A stretch of DNA of 64,000 nucleotides from the NCBI RefSeq assembly GCF_024296925.1, contig NZ_CP101125.1, positions 7,059,001 through 7,123,000 of the forward strand, read 5' to 3'. This document shows positions 27,795-35,684 of the stretch, piece after piece. Under the pieces are notes generated by a model. The model searched no databases. It had not been told where the DNA came from and was given only the letters and a program-made list of their open reading frames with translations. The position numbers and the translations under genes were made by a program. This stretch comes from Pseudomonas nunensis (GTDB lineage: Bacteria; Pseudomonadota; Gammaproteobacteria; Pseudomonadales; Pseudomonadaceae). Numbering within the stretch: position 1 is the stretch's first letter; each line of letters starts with the position of its first letter.

Positions 27795-29565
27795 GAGACG
27801 CCACAAACTGGATAGCCGAAGCGATATAGGCGGGTGGAGTTAGCCCGGGCAGCCTCCTCGCTAGTTTTCCGCTGAGACGACCTTTTCCAATATCAGAGAT
27901 CATGGCGAGTAACTGGTCCGGATCGACGGGTGTGCCGGCGCGCCAAGCTGTTATGCGCGCGGTGCGTACGGAGCCAAAACCTTGTTCGGCGAGGATGTCG
28001 AGCAGCGCCCCGATTAGGCTAGGCGTGTTCGCCACGGCGACCTCGAAGGTCTGGTTGTTCAGGAAGATGCCTGCAGGCTCCCAACCCTTGCTGAATTCGG
28101 TAAAGTCGGTTGCCTCCCACGTTGCGCGATTTTCAGGTGTCAAAGGAGTAGTTCCGGAAACAGCGCAAAAGGCATCCCAGATCCCGAGCGTCCGAGCCTT
28201 GCCAAGCGGTGGCTTGGTACCATCGAGTGGGTCCCAGTCGGTGACAACCGCAAACGGCAAGCCAAGGCTGCCAGCGAGCTTTACGTATGGGGCAAAGTTG
28301 GTGCCCGCGACATTGCAGATAGTGATTCCGAGTCGGTCAAGGTTTTTGCCCAGTGCGTCGGCGAAGCCAGGTAGCAGCGCTTCCTCGGCATCGCCCTCTA
28401 CAAAGATGACTCCCCGGGCGAAAAGTAATTCGGATCGCGAGGCGGTCAAATATCGTTCTATGTCGTCGATCTCATCAGTATTCACTGGCAACGCGGCAAG
28501 CGAGTAGGCTCGGGACGCCCCTCTAACCGATCGTAAGGTCACGATTGATCGCAGCGGTGTAACTGCAGCGAGGGTCGGGGAGTGGCTAGTCACAATCAGC
28601 GCTTGGGCGGGGTCTGTATTTTGAAAAAGCTTGTCGAAGACCGTTCGCTGGAGTTGCGGGTGAAGATGAGCCTCTGGTTCCTCAATGCAAAGCAGCGAAT
28701 AATTTCGCTCGTTCTTTGCCCGCCGCCAGGCAAACTCGGCCAGCTTTAACGCGATTAGCGCTACGTTTGCAGAGCCCAAACTTGCTTCTGCGATGCCACG
28801 CTTTCCTTCGTCTATATACATCGCGATCGAGCGAAACAGTCGGAGCGGATCGGTCGGCCCAAATCGTAACCTCGCGCCAATGTCATGCGTACTGCCAGCT
28901 AGATTTAAAATGCCAGAGCGCAACGACTCCTCGAGTAGTTTTACCGAGGGGAAATCTTCCATCTTCTTATTTGCAGCCTCGAGGTCAGCAGCGACGCCTT
29001 CCAGATCGCTCCGACTCACCGAAGCGACTGCATCTTCGAGCAGCGGCCTAAGTGGAGAGTAGCGCCAAGACGCGAGTTGTCCTTCGGCATCACGCAAGGC
29101 ATCGAGCATATCGAGGGCAATCCTACGGCGCACCCGGCTCGATATCGGGCGGGACTCGTCGCCGCCGCCGTAGGTGATAAACTCGCAATCCTCGCCCGAT
29201 TGTGGCGCTCCGCCGACCTCTGGCTTCTTACGGAATACATAGCTCAGTCTCGCGACCTTCGGATTGCCAGCGGTGCGAAAGTCGGTTAGCAAAGCGAGCA
29301 ACCCATCGTCACTTTCAAAGTCGGCAAAATCGAGATGCACTTCAATTTGTGGGTTCTGCGTCAGGTCGCAACCATCCCAGAAATCTGAAAGCTTCAACTG
29401 CCGCGCAGAATCCGAAAGGGTTGGGTCAAAAACTAGCCGGATGGCGAAGAGTAGATTGCTTTTGCCGACCCGGTTTTCACCTAGCAGCACGACATTGCCG
29501 GCTAGCGGAATATTTACCATTTCAAAATTGCGAAAGTTTCGAATACTCAAATTTGCTAAGCGCAC
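27787..29565 (-). CDS. gajA: Gabija nuclease GajA (OLD-family ATPase-TOPRIM)
   Basis: A 592-residue OLD-family protein. N-terminal ABC-type ATPase: Walker A GENRVGKS (residues 29-36) and a signature/Walker B region ending LLCIEEPEAHLHPQLQ, then VTSHSP as the switch region. C-terminal TOPRIM domain: VIFVEGDAEEALLPGF with the metal-binding glutamate and VVTDWDPLDG with the D-x-D. In Gabija, GajA is a sequence-specific DNA-nicking enzyme held inactive by nucleotide and released during phage infection. The start is GTG 29565, with GAGAGG upstream; the frame stays open for another 63 codons but those residues are unlike the family. Its stop overlaps gajB, so the two are coupled. Confidence 0.87.
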   Translation of the reverse strand: MRLANLSIRNFRNFEMVNIPLAGNVVLLGENRVGKSNLLFAIRLVFDPTLSDSARQLKLSDFWDGCDLTQNPQIEVHLDFADFESDDGLLALLTDFRTAGNPKVARLSYVFRKKPEVGGAPQSGEDCEFITYGGGDESRPISSRVRRRIALDMLDALRDAEGQLASWRYSPLRPLLEDAVASVSRSDLEGVAADLEAANKKMEDFPSVKLLEESLRSGILNLAGSTHDIGARLRFGPTDPLRLFRSIAMYIDEGKRGIAEASLGSANVALIALKLAEFAWRRAKNERNYSLLCIEEPEAHLHPQLQRTVFDKLFQNTDPAQALIVTSHSPTLAAVTPLRSIVTLRSVRGASRAYSLAALPVNTDEIDDIERYLTASRSELLFARGVIFVEGDAEEALLPGFADALGKNLDRLGITICNVAGTNFAPYVKLAGSLGLPFAVVTDWDPLDGTKPPLGKARTLGIWDAFCAVSGTTPLTPENRATWEATDFTEFSKGWEPAGIFLNNQTFEVAVANTPSLIGALLDILAEQGFGSVRTARITAWRAGTPVDPDQLLAMISDIGKGRLSGKLARRLPGLTPPAYIASAIQFVASRV

Positions 29566-29815
29566 GCCGTTCCCTCTCTCATGCGGATCTTGTCTGTCAG
29601 CTTGTACGAGCGACAGGCCCGAAATCGGAAATTCGCCAGTAGCCTGCCACTTTAGTAGACGAAGCGTATTAGTGCGAACTGGATGCAGCCTGTTGAGCCG
29701 AGAGTTGACAGGACCGTGCGACCCCTTGTCCATTCGTCTACGGCGTCCTACCACCCTCTACGTCACAGCTTGTGAGGAGTGATGATAAAACGCTACTATG
29801 AGCATTCTCGCGGTG

Positions 29816-29883
29816 TTCCCATTTTGGGAATTTGTATGGTTGACGCCTGCTCGAAAGGGATTTATATTGATCCCAAATTGGGA
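29816..29883 (+). promoter_or_regulatory. Promoter flanked by two TCCCA-N3-TGGGA palindromes
   Basis: A near-consensus sigma-70 promoter, TTGACG at 29840-29845, 17-base spacer, TATATT at 29863-29868, lies exactly between two palindromes: TTCCCA-TTT-TGGGAA (29816-29830) and TCCCA-AAT-TGGGA (29871-29883), whose centres are 54 bases apart, about five helical turns. The second covers the predicted transcription start and overlaps the GGGA ribosome site of the toxin gene at 29892. This is the form expected of a toxin-antitoxin operon repressed by its own HigA-type antitoxin; the assignment to that protein is inferred. Confidence 0.75.
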
Positions 29884-29891
29884 ACATTTTT

Positions 29892-30170
29892 ATGCATTTG
29901 GTTGGTAAGGACATTCTCGGTGGTTTGAAAGGGCGGACCCCAGAGACCGATACGTGGGTCAGTGCTTGGGTTGCTGAGCTTGAGCACGCAATCTGGACGC
30001 ACAAAGCAGATCTGATAGATCAGTTTCCCTCGGTAAGAGAACGGTACGCCGGGATTTATATTTTTGAAGTAGGTTTAGCGAAGTGTTGGCTAGAAGTGAG
30101 AATAGTGTTTCCTCAAAAAATCGCTCGCATAATCGCAATATTAGGTGCAGAAGAAATTGACGGACACTAA
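29892..30170 (+). CDS. HigB-like toxin (RelE superfamily)
   Basis: A 92-residue protein with the size and secondary-structure order of HigB-type mRNA interferases: an N-terminal helix pair (MHLVGKDILGGLKG, VSAWVAELEHAIW), a loop with residues akin to the HigB core (IDQFPSVRERYAGIYIFEVG), and central strands (KCWLEVRIVFPQKIARIIAIL). It is followed at once by a gene whose first 140 residues are HigA-type antitoxin, which is the usual toxin-first higBA order. The gene starts 9 bases after the downstream operator palindrome and overlaps the next gene. The predicted activity, ribosome-dependent mRNA cleavage, is inferred from the family; catalytic residues are not obvious. Confidence 0.7.
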   Translation: MHLVGKDILGGLKGRTPETDTWVSAWVAELEHAIWTHKADLIDQFPSVRERYAGIYIFEVGLAKCWLEVRIVFPQKIARIIAILGAEEIDGH

Positions 30171-31374
30171 GGTCATAAAAACCGAGGAGCAGCACCAGTC
30201 TTATTTGGCCGAAGTCGACAGACTAATGTCAATGATGCCGAATCCTGGTTCTTTAGAAAGTAATCGGCTAGAAGTTCTGATTCTTCTGATTGAGGATTAT
30301 GAGAGTAAAAAACACCCTATTGATGCCCCGGACCCTATAGATGCAATTCTGTTCAGGATGCATGAGAGAAGCCTCAAACAGGCTGATCTAATCCCGTATT
30401 TTGGCACCAGAAGCAGGGTGTCAGAGGTTCTAGGGCGTAAGCGTCCGCTTACGGTTCCAATGATCAAAGCCCTTTCTGTTGGGTTGGGAATCTCTGCTGA
30501 GACTTTGCTCGGGATAACTCATGCGGACGAGACACAATCTAAAGAGGAAGTGGATTGGTCTCGGTTTCCAATCAAAGAAATGGTGGCCCGGGGGTGGATC
30601 AATAAAGCGGTAGGTAAGGCGGCAAAAACTACTGAAGAGACACTGCGGGAGTTTGTATCGCTTATAGGGTGGCAGTTCGGCGAGGCTGCATTTAGGCGAA
30701 CTCCATTGGGTGATGCATATTCGCCTACGACTAAGTACTCGTTGTATGTATGGCTGTTAAGGGTGATTCAGCGCGCTAGAGAAAATCGTGAGATGTTAGG
30801 TGAGTTCGATCAAAGCAAGCTATCAAGCTCATTTTTACGAGAGTTGGCCCAGCTTAGTTGGTTTGAAAACGGCCCACTGCTTGCTATCGAATTTCTTAAT
30901 AAGCATGGTATAGCGGTAATTGTCGAGCCACATTTGAAAGGTACTATGCTAGATGGTGCCGCGTTAAAGGATGTAGACGGTACACCGATCATCGGATTAA
31001 CACTTCGCTATGATCGACTGGATAATTTTTGGTTTACGTTGCTTCATGAAGTTGCTCATATATGGAAGCATATAGGAGCTGAAGAGGCTTTTCTTGACGA
31101 TTTAGATGCATCTTCTGAGGATAGGAGAGAGGCTGAAGCTAATCGCATCGCTAGAGAAGCATGCATACCGAGAGTGGCTTGGAAGCGTTCAGGCGCTCAT
31201 CTAGATCCTAATAAAGAAAATATAGACAAGTTGTCTAGAGAATTGAAAGTACATCCTGCCATAATCGCAGGGAGAATTCAGCGCGAAAAAGAAAACTATC
31301 AAATTTTCTCTGATTTGCTAGGGCGTGGAGAAGTTAGAAGTCTAATTGGTAATCATCCCTATGGTGAGCTATGA
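30145..31374 (+). CDS. HigA-type antitoxin fused to ImmA/IrrE metallopeptidase
   Basis: A 409-residue two-domain protein. Residues about 10-125 are HigA-like (EVDRLMSMMPNP, IEDYESKKHPIDAPDPIDAI) with a helix-turn-helix (RSLKQADLIPYFGTRSRVSEVLGRKRPLT). Residues about 135-409 form an ImmA/IrrE (DUF955) zinc peptidase with HEVAH at 301-305 and a downstream glutamate in REAEANRIA. Such peptidases cleave or sense regulators; here the same chain is also the likely DNA-binding antitoxin. Start is given as GTG 30145 (26-base overlap with the toxin gene); TTG 30157 would begin nearer the family's usual N-terminus and is an alternative. The stop overlaps the next ATG. Composition is distinctly more AT-rich than the core genome, suggesting transfer. 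Confidence 0.82.
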   Translation: MQKKLTDTKVIKTEEQHQSYLAEVDRLMSMMPNPGSLESNRLEVLILLIEDYESKKHPIDAPDPIDAILFRMHERSLKQADLIPYFGTRSRVSEVLGRKRPLTVPMIKALSVGLGISAETLLGITHADETQSKEEVDWSRFPIKEMVARGWINKAVGKAAKTTEETLREFVSLIGWQFGEAAFRRTPLGDAYSPTTKYSLYVWLLRVIQRARENREMLGEFDQSKLSSSFLRELAQLSWFENGPLLAIEFLNKHGIAVIVEPHLKGTMLDGAALKDVDGTPIIGLTLRYDRLDNFWFTLLHEVAHIWKHIGAEEAFLDDLDASSEDRREAEANRIAREACIPRVAWKRSGAHLDPNKENIDKLSRELKVHPAIIAGRIQREKENYQIFSDLLGRGEVRSLIGNHPYGEL

Positions 31375-32519
31375 CAGCCGTTTATGTTCCAATTCTCAAG
31401 GCTAAAGCCGGAGAGCTTGCAGCGCTTATGCATTTAAAGGACGTTGCTGTTGAGCAAATAATACCCTGGTTTGACATATCCCCAATAAATGACGAAAAAC
31501 TTGAGAAGCTCAATGGTCAGCTTTTCCCACCGGTTGAATCCTATTTGAGTGGCGTCGCAGCGGAAATTTCAACGGTATGGAAAAGTCGAAAGATATTTCT
31601 CGACATGCCGAAGTGGGCAACTAATGCTCAAACTGAGGGCGGCGAGCACGTAATTCCATTTTTACGGAATCAATTAGCTTCGTTTCGTGTTAGTGCCGAT
31701 CTGGTAGTTGATTATGTCAGATGGGATGATCCAGTTTACGCTAATGCGCTTCGTGGAGCACGAGTCACTGGTGACTGTAATTTTGCTCTGCGTCTCGTAA
31801 TGGACTCTGATACGGTAGAGGAATTGTCCGAGGAAGAGTTTTTTCTGGAGAGGCTGGCTGATATATCGGACACTTTAGATTTTGATCCTGCCCTTGTTAT
31901 GGTCATGATAGATTTTGGGGACATATCTAACGAAAAGCACACAATGCCTGATTTGGTATCCAAGTCGGAAAGGGCGATTGATATTTTAAAGAAAGCTGGG
32001 TTTAAAATATTTAGATTGGCGGGGTGTTCACTCCCGGCTTTTATATCGCAATCGATCAAAAAGCAGAATAGCACTGGGCTTGTTGTTAGGAAGGAAATGG
32101 GGGCGTGGCGGACGTTAATAGTGCAGCCAGGTCTTGAATTACTAGGGTTTAGTGATTACGGTATACGTGGTCCTAATGCAAAAGAAACAGGTGGGGCTTC
32201 AAATGCTAACGGAAAAATTCGTTATACAATTGAAAAGGAAATATTCATTGCTCGAGGGTATCCTTTAACCGAAGGTTTGAAAGGCGCCCAGCATCAGGAA
32301 CTCGCGCGTTTAGTCATTAAGTCTGGATCTTGGGCCGGCGAAAAATTCAGCTGGGGAGACAAAGAAATTCTTCGGTGCAGCGAAGGAGCGTTTTCAGGAA
32401 ACTCTTCAGATTGGATAGCAATAGATACAAATCACCACATTCATTCGGTAGTACGTGAGGTCATTGAGTATAGAGAGTTGGTAGCCGCTAAAGCTGCCAG
32501 GCAACCTATCAAAGTCTGA
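31371..32519 (+). CDS. T4-beta-family protein
   Basis: A 382-residue protein of the beta family (T4 beta protein, Pfam PF14350 by my recognition). The opening YVPILKAKAGELAALMHL and the following IIPWFDISPIND are the family's hallmark, and a later part carries LVVDYVRWDDP and ALVMVMIDFGDIS. The structure is expected to be a TIM-barrel-like fold; biochemical function is unknown. It starts at ATG 31371 inside the stop of the HigA/ImmA gene (ATGA), so the three genes are translated as one unit. Beta proteins are often seen beside ImmA/IrrE peptidases in phage-defence regions, so an effector or sensor role is plausible. It is AT-rich like its partner. Confidence 0.75.
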   Translation: MTAVYVPILKAKAGELAALMHLKDVAVEQIIPWFDISPINDEKLEKLNGQLFPPVESYLSGVAAEISTVWKSRKIFLDMPKWATNAQTEGGEHVIPFLRNQLASFRVSADLVVDYVRWDDPVYANALRGARVTGDCNFALRLVMDSDTVEELSEEEFFLERLADISDTLDFDPALVMVMIDFGDISNEKHTMPDLVSKSERAIDILKKAGFKIFRLAGCSLPAFISQSIKKQNSTGLVVRKEMGAWRTLIVQPGLELLGFSDYGIRGPNAKETGGASNANGKIRYTIEKEIFIARGYPLTEGLKGAQHQELARLVIKSGSWAGEKFSWGDKEILRCSEGAFSGNSSDWIAIDTNHHIHSVVREVIEYRELVAAKAARQPIKV

Positions 32520-32691
32520 GTGGAAGAGAAATTCCTGTTTGCTTTCGACCCAAGAGAGAGGCGGCCCCACCTAGACACGTCTTGACGAGTTTGTCTTAGG
32601 GCGGTGGCGTGAGCCAAGCGCCCCTGTCGACGGTTGCGGTGGAGCTTTTACCAGCGTTTGGTGTCCGGGAGAACTAGATTCCACCCAAGGA

Positions 32692-33030
32692 TTACGTTGC
32701 TCTGGTGATGACATCCATCTCAATCTCGATCCACCCACAATCTGGAAGGCTGTTAACGCCAACCGCGGTTCGAGCTGGCAGGGTTAGACCAGGGAACGCG
32801 GTATATAGAACATAGGACGCTGCATCCACCACTGATGTATGACGCGTAAAGTATTCGGTCGAGCGAACAAGGCCGCATAGCCGAACGATATGAGTAATGC
32901 GACTAAGGCCGCTATCGCACGTAGAGCTAAGCGCCGCCAGACAATTCAGCATGGCAATCTGGGCGGCTTTTTGCGCCTCCTCAAGCCCCTAGCCCTTAGA
33001 ACGGGTACCCGTCGTCCGTACCGCGACCGA
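32692..33030 (-). pseudogene. RidA-family (YjgF/YER057c) remnant
   Basis: Reading leftwards from about 33030, the frame gives SVAVRTTGTRSKG, a stop, then GLEEAQKAAQIAMLNCLAAL and on to VRLCGLVRSTEYF, TSVVDAASYVLYTAF and the C-terminal PARTAVGVNSLPDCGWIEIE. These are the middle and C-terminal signatures of RidA-like enamine/imine deaminases (A-V-G-V-x-x-L-P near the end). The N-terminal third is missing, an in-frame TAG interrupts the start, and the tyrosine integrase stop is 16 bases away. It is a broken gene at the element end, either cut by integration or carried in as a fragment. Confidence 0.7.
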
Positions 33031-33045
33031 TTATGAAGGATTCGC

Positions 33046-34251
33046 CTAGTTTGCGGCCAAGCAAAATCTAGCCCATTCGGCCATCAGCGTTCTCCGCTTC
33101 TCCAAAAAATCTGAACGAGAGTACGCTGCTTCAGTCTGATCCCTCTCATCATGAGCAAGCGCCAGTTCACATAGGTCTCGCGGGTATTGAGTGCAGTCGT
33201 TTGCCCAGTCGCGAAAAGTAGAACGAAATCCATGACGCGTAATGTCGGTATGACCCAATTTATGCAGCAGAGTACGCACTGCATTGGCGTGAATGACACC
33301 GCTTTTTCCTTGGCCGGGGAACACATAAGAGGAGTCACCGCGGGCTATACCTTTCAGCATTTCTATCGCTTCAGCGGGCAGTGGAACGCTGAACTGCTTC
33401 TTCATCTTCATTCGCTCCCCTGGGAGCGTCCATGTTTCTTTGTCAAAATCAAATTCAGACCATTGAGCAAACCGCACCATGTGGGATCTAGCGCCAGTCA
33501 AAATGAGTAGGCGGGCGGCTATGGCATCTCTTTTGGGGATTGCTGCTAGTTTGACCATCAGCGCAGGTAAGTCCTGCCAGTGCATGGCTGGAAAATGCTG
33601 ACGTTGCCGGGCTTTTTTCTTTTCCGCTTTGCTAAGAAGATTATCCAGATGGCCGCGCCAACGAGCAGGATTATCACCCTCTCGCAAGCGGCGACTCTTG
33701 GCTGCATCCAGCACTTGTTCGATCTGGCCACGCACTTCATCGGCTGTGCGCGTTTTGGTCGCCCATATAGGGCGCAGGACGTTCACAACGTGATCGGTCT
33801 GGATGGCGTCAGCCGATAACTTGCCGATGATTGGGAATGCATAGAGCTCAAGCTTACGTAGCCACCCTTTGCGCCACTTGTCTGACCAACCAGCCCCATG
33901 TGCATGCTGGTGTTGAATTGCAAGGTCTTCGAAGGTGATGCGACGCGCAGTGGCCTCGCGCTCTGCTTCACGCTTCGCCTCTCTCTGTGCGTCACGGGCA
34001 GCCAACGGGTCAGCGCCTGTATTGAGGACTTTGCGTTGGTCCGCTGCAAATTGGCGGGCTGCACTGAGGGTCACTGTAGGGAAGGGGCCAAGTCCCATTT
34101 CCCGACTTCGGCCGTCCAGCTTGTAGCGAAAAATCCAGCTCGCGGCACCGCCTTTTGATATCTGGAAATAGAGGCCATCGCCGTCGTTGGTTTTTCCAGG
34201 CGTTGAGGTTTTGGCCAGTGACTCCACTGTCTTGCTCGTTAGCTTACCCAC
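33046..34251 (-). CDS. Tyrosine recombinase (phage/island integrase)
   Basis: A 401-residue integrase with an N-terminal arm-binding domain (DUF4102 type: KLTSKTVESLAKT..., GLYFQISKGGAASWIFRY), a core-binding domain (about 105-200) and a catalytic domain. Catalytic residues visible: arginine in ILTGARSHMVRF, the H-x-x-R in RHGFRSTFRDW, histidine in LALAHDERDQ and the nucleophile tyrosine in EAAYSRSDF. Start is GTG 34251. It points away from the likely attachment site at about 34.3-34.4 kb, the usual P4-like arrangement at an island end. It is full-length and appears intact, so the element may still be mobile if its other end is present beyond the left edge. Confidence 0.9.
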   Translation of the reverse strand: MGKLTSKTVESLAKTSTPGKTNDGDGLYFQISKGGAASWIFRYKLDGRSREMGLGPFPTVTLSAARQFAADQRKVLNTGADPLAARDAQREAKREAEREATARRITFEDLAIQHQHAHGAGWSDKWRKGWLRKLELYAFPIIGKLSADAIQTDHVVNVLRPIWATKTRTADEVRGQIEQVLDAAKSRRLREGDNPARWRGHLDNLLSKAEKKKARQRQHFPAMHWQDLPALMVKLAAIPKRDAIAARLLILTGARSHMVRFAQWSEFDFDKETWTLPGERMKMKKQFSVPLPAEAIEMLKGIARGDSSYVFPGQGKSGVIHANAVRTLLHKLGHTDITRHGFRSTFRDWANDCTQYPRDLCELALAHDERDQTEAAYSRSDFLEKRRTLMAEWARFCLAAN

Positions 34252-34395
34252 GCTGAACCCCGCATCTGACCCACACTTTGACCCACACTTTGGCGACGGA
34301 TTTTACAGGATGTCCGTGGATCTCCTGAGACAGATAATACGTCTTGAGCCCTGATATTAGTAGGGTTTGTGGATCTTAGTGGATTTCTATAGGCA

Positions 34396-34422
34396 ATAAA
34401 AAAGCCGGCTTGTGGCCGGCTT
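34396..34422 (-). terminator. Intrinsic terminator at island boundary
   Basis: On the minus strand AAGCCGGC, loop CACAA, GCCGGCTT then six T residues (plus-strand A-run 34398-34403). A strong Rho-independent terminator for a transcript coming from the right, either from the S24 regulator gene or from an unidentified RNA in 34440-34640. Confidence 0.85.
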
Positions 34423-34641
34423 CTCGGGGACTGGCTTGGTTCATTTTTGGTAAACCGCGCCAGCCTTCAAAACGTACACCCGGATCTTGCGTCCGGCTGT
34501 GGGACTTGGCGAGAAAATCATCTGCCTTGCCAGTGCGATCAGAGCCGCGGGGCGGGGTGATGCGCAAATGTGGGGCGCAGCATACTGATTTTTTTGGGGA
34601 ATTCCCAGTAGGAAGTGCCGGGTAGAGCGATTGCGCAGATG

Positions 34642-34770
34642 TGTAGCAGCTGCCGAAGGCTGCGTTCGGCTGCGTAGCAGTCGTAAATCCGGCAATCGCG
34701 GTCTTCCTTGGGTACCGCAAATTATGGTTTGCGACTGCGCAGCCGAACGCAGGCTTCGCCAGCTGCTACA
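34642..34770. repeat. REPIN element
   Basis: Inverted pair of REP sequences: TGTAGCAGCTGCCGAAGGCT-like arm from 34642 and its imperfect complement ending at 34770 (AGCCGAACGCAGGCTTCGCCAGCTGCTACA in pieces). Typical of Pseudomonas REP doublets mobilised by a RAYT transposase. Same sequence type as the element at 54079-54205. Confidence 0.8.
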
Positions 34771-34780
34771 GGGGCGTGCC

Positions 34781-35518
34781 TCACAAGAACGGCACCGGCG
34801 GCCGTCGCTTGTTCAGCGTCGAGCACCAGAACACCCACCCCAACACCCGAATGTTCTGCTCCTCAATCTGCGCAGCCCTGAACACTTCATCCGGATATTC
34901 CGCGCTGTTGTGGCTGCGCAATCGCAACCCATTCCCCGGCATACGGTGCAGGTATTTGATGCGCAGCATGCCGTCATGCTCGATCGCATAAATCTCCCCG
35001 TCAACAATCTGGGTCAGGCCGCGATCGATGGCGATGGTGGAGCCGTCTGCAATCTTCTCGGCCATGCTGTTGCCGACCATGTAGGCGCAGATAGCGTCTT
35101 TGTGGTTGATTTCCAGGGAGTCGAGGTGGCCGCGTGGCAGGCGGATGGGTTGGCTGATGTCTTCGATGACGTGGGTTTTGCTGGAGCCTGGGGCGATGGG
35201 TGTTTCTTTGTAGAAGGGCAGTTCGACGTCGTTGGGTTCGATGACGGTATAGACGCCGCGGATGGCCTGGGTGTTGTAGGTGTTGCCGGTTTCGTCGAAC
35301 AGACACAGATCTTTCGGGCCTTCGGCGGCTTTCAGCCAGGTGCTGTGGACGGAGAGTTTTCGCGCGACTTCTTCCATGCAGTGAGCGGGCACGCCACGGG
35401 TGTACCAGTTGTGGACGTTTTGCGGCGACGTATCCAGGAATTCGGCAAATCCTGTTGTCGTAATGTTCGCTGCTTTGAGCAGCGCTTTGAACCGTGGACC
35501 GCTAGTGTTCTTTTTCAT
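34781..35518 (-). CDS. LexA/CI-like repressor with S24 peptidase domain (PrtR-like)
   Basis: A 245-residue regulator: helix-turn-helix in residues ~5-60 (FAEFLDTSPQNVHNWYTRGVP) and a C-terminal S24 self-cleavage domain with catalytic serine (VGNSMAEKIADGS, S151) and lysine (MLRIKYLHRM, K188). Such proteins repress phage or pyocin genes and are inactivated by RecA during DNA damage. No prophage or pyocin cluster adjoins it here, so its targets are elsewhere or the gene is a leftover. The start ATG 35518 gives MKKNTSGPRFKALLK, the usual opening. A GC-neutral leader of about 160 bases separates it from the ppa terminator. Confidence 0.83.
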   Translation of the reverse strand: MKKNTSGPRFKALLKAANITTTGFAEFLDTSPQNVHNWYTRGVPAHCMEEVARKLSVHSTWLKAAEGPKDLCLFDETGNTYNTQAIRGVYTVIEPNDVELPFYKETPIAPGSSKTHVIEDISQPIRLPRGHLDSLEINHKDAICAYMVGNSMAEKIADGSTIAIDRGLTQIVDGEIYAIEHDGMLRIKYLHRMPGNGLRLRSHNSAEYPDEVFRAAQIEEQNIRVLGWVFWCSTLNKRRPPVPFL

Positions 35519-35684
35519 GAACGCGAGTTTACGGGCGCGGGGCAGGGCTTTGAATAAACGAACTGTTCAAATTGCGCGGGAATTTTAAGACCGGATGTAA
35601 GACGTCTTACGCCAGTTTTAAACAAGAAAAAACCGAGCGCCAAAATCGTTAAACGCAACGTTTAAAGCCCATTATCAGCGTCCA

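Larger units (their letters stand above)
34252..34780. other. Island-end intergenic region with candidate attachment site
   Basis: This 529-base stretch holds no recognised gene. It contains two GTNNGTGGATCT copies (around 34310 and 34368) that could be integrase arm sites, a minus-strand terminator (34396-34422), a run of about 200 bases that looks conserved but unidentified (34440-34640) and a REPIN (34642-34770). The core attachment sequence probably lies between the integrase and the terminator. A minus-strand 26-codon frame in the middle piece (MIFSPSPTAGRKIRVYV...) is too short to call as a gene. Confidence 0.45.

Noticed and set aside
34376..34720. Minus-strand frame of about 114 codons through the terminator region
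   Set aside because: It reads through a strong terminator and a REP arm, so it is unlikely to be a protein; an RNA is the better hypothesis.
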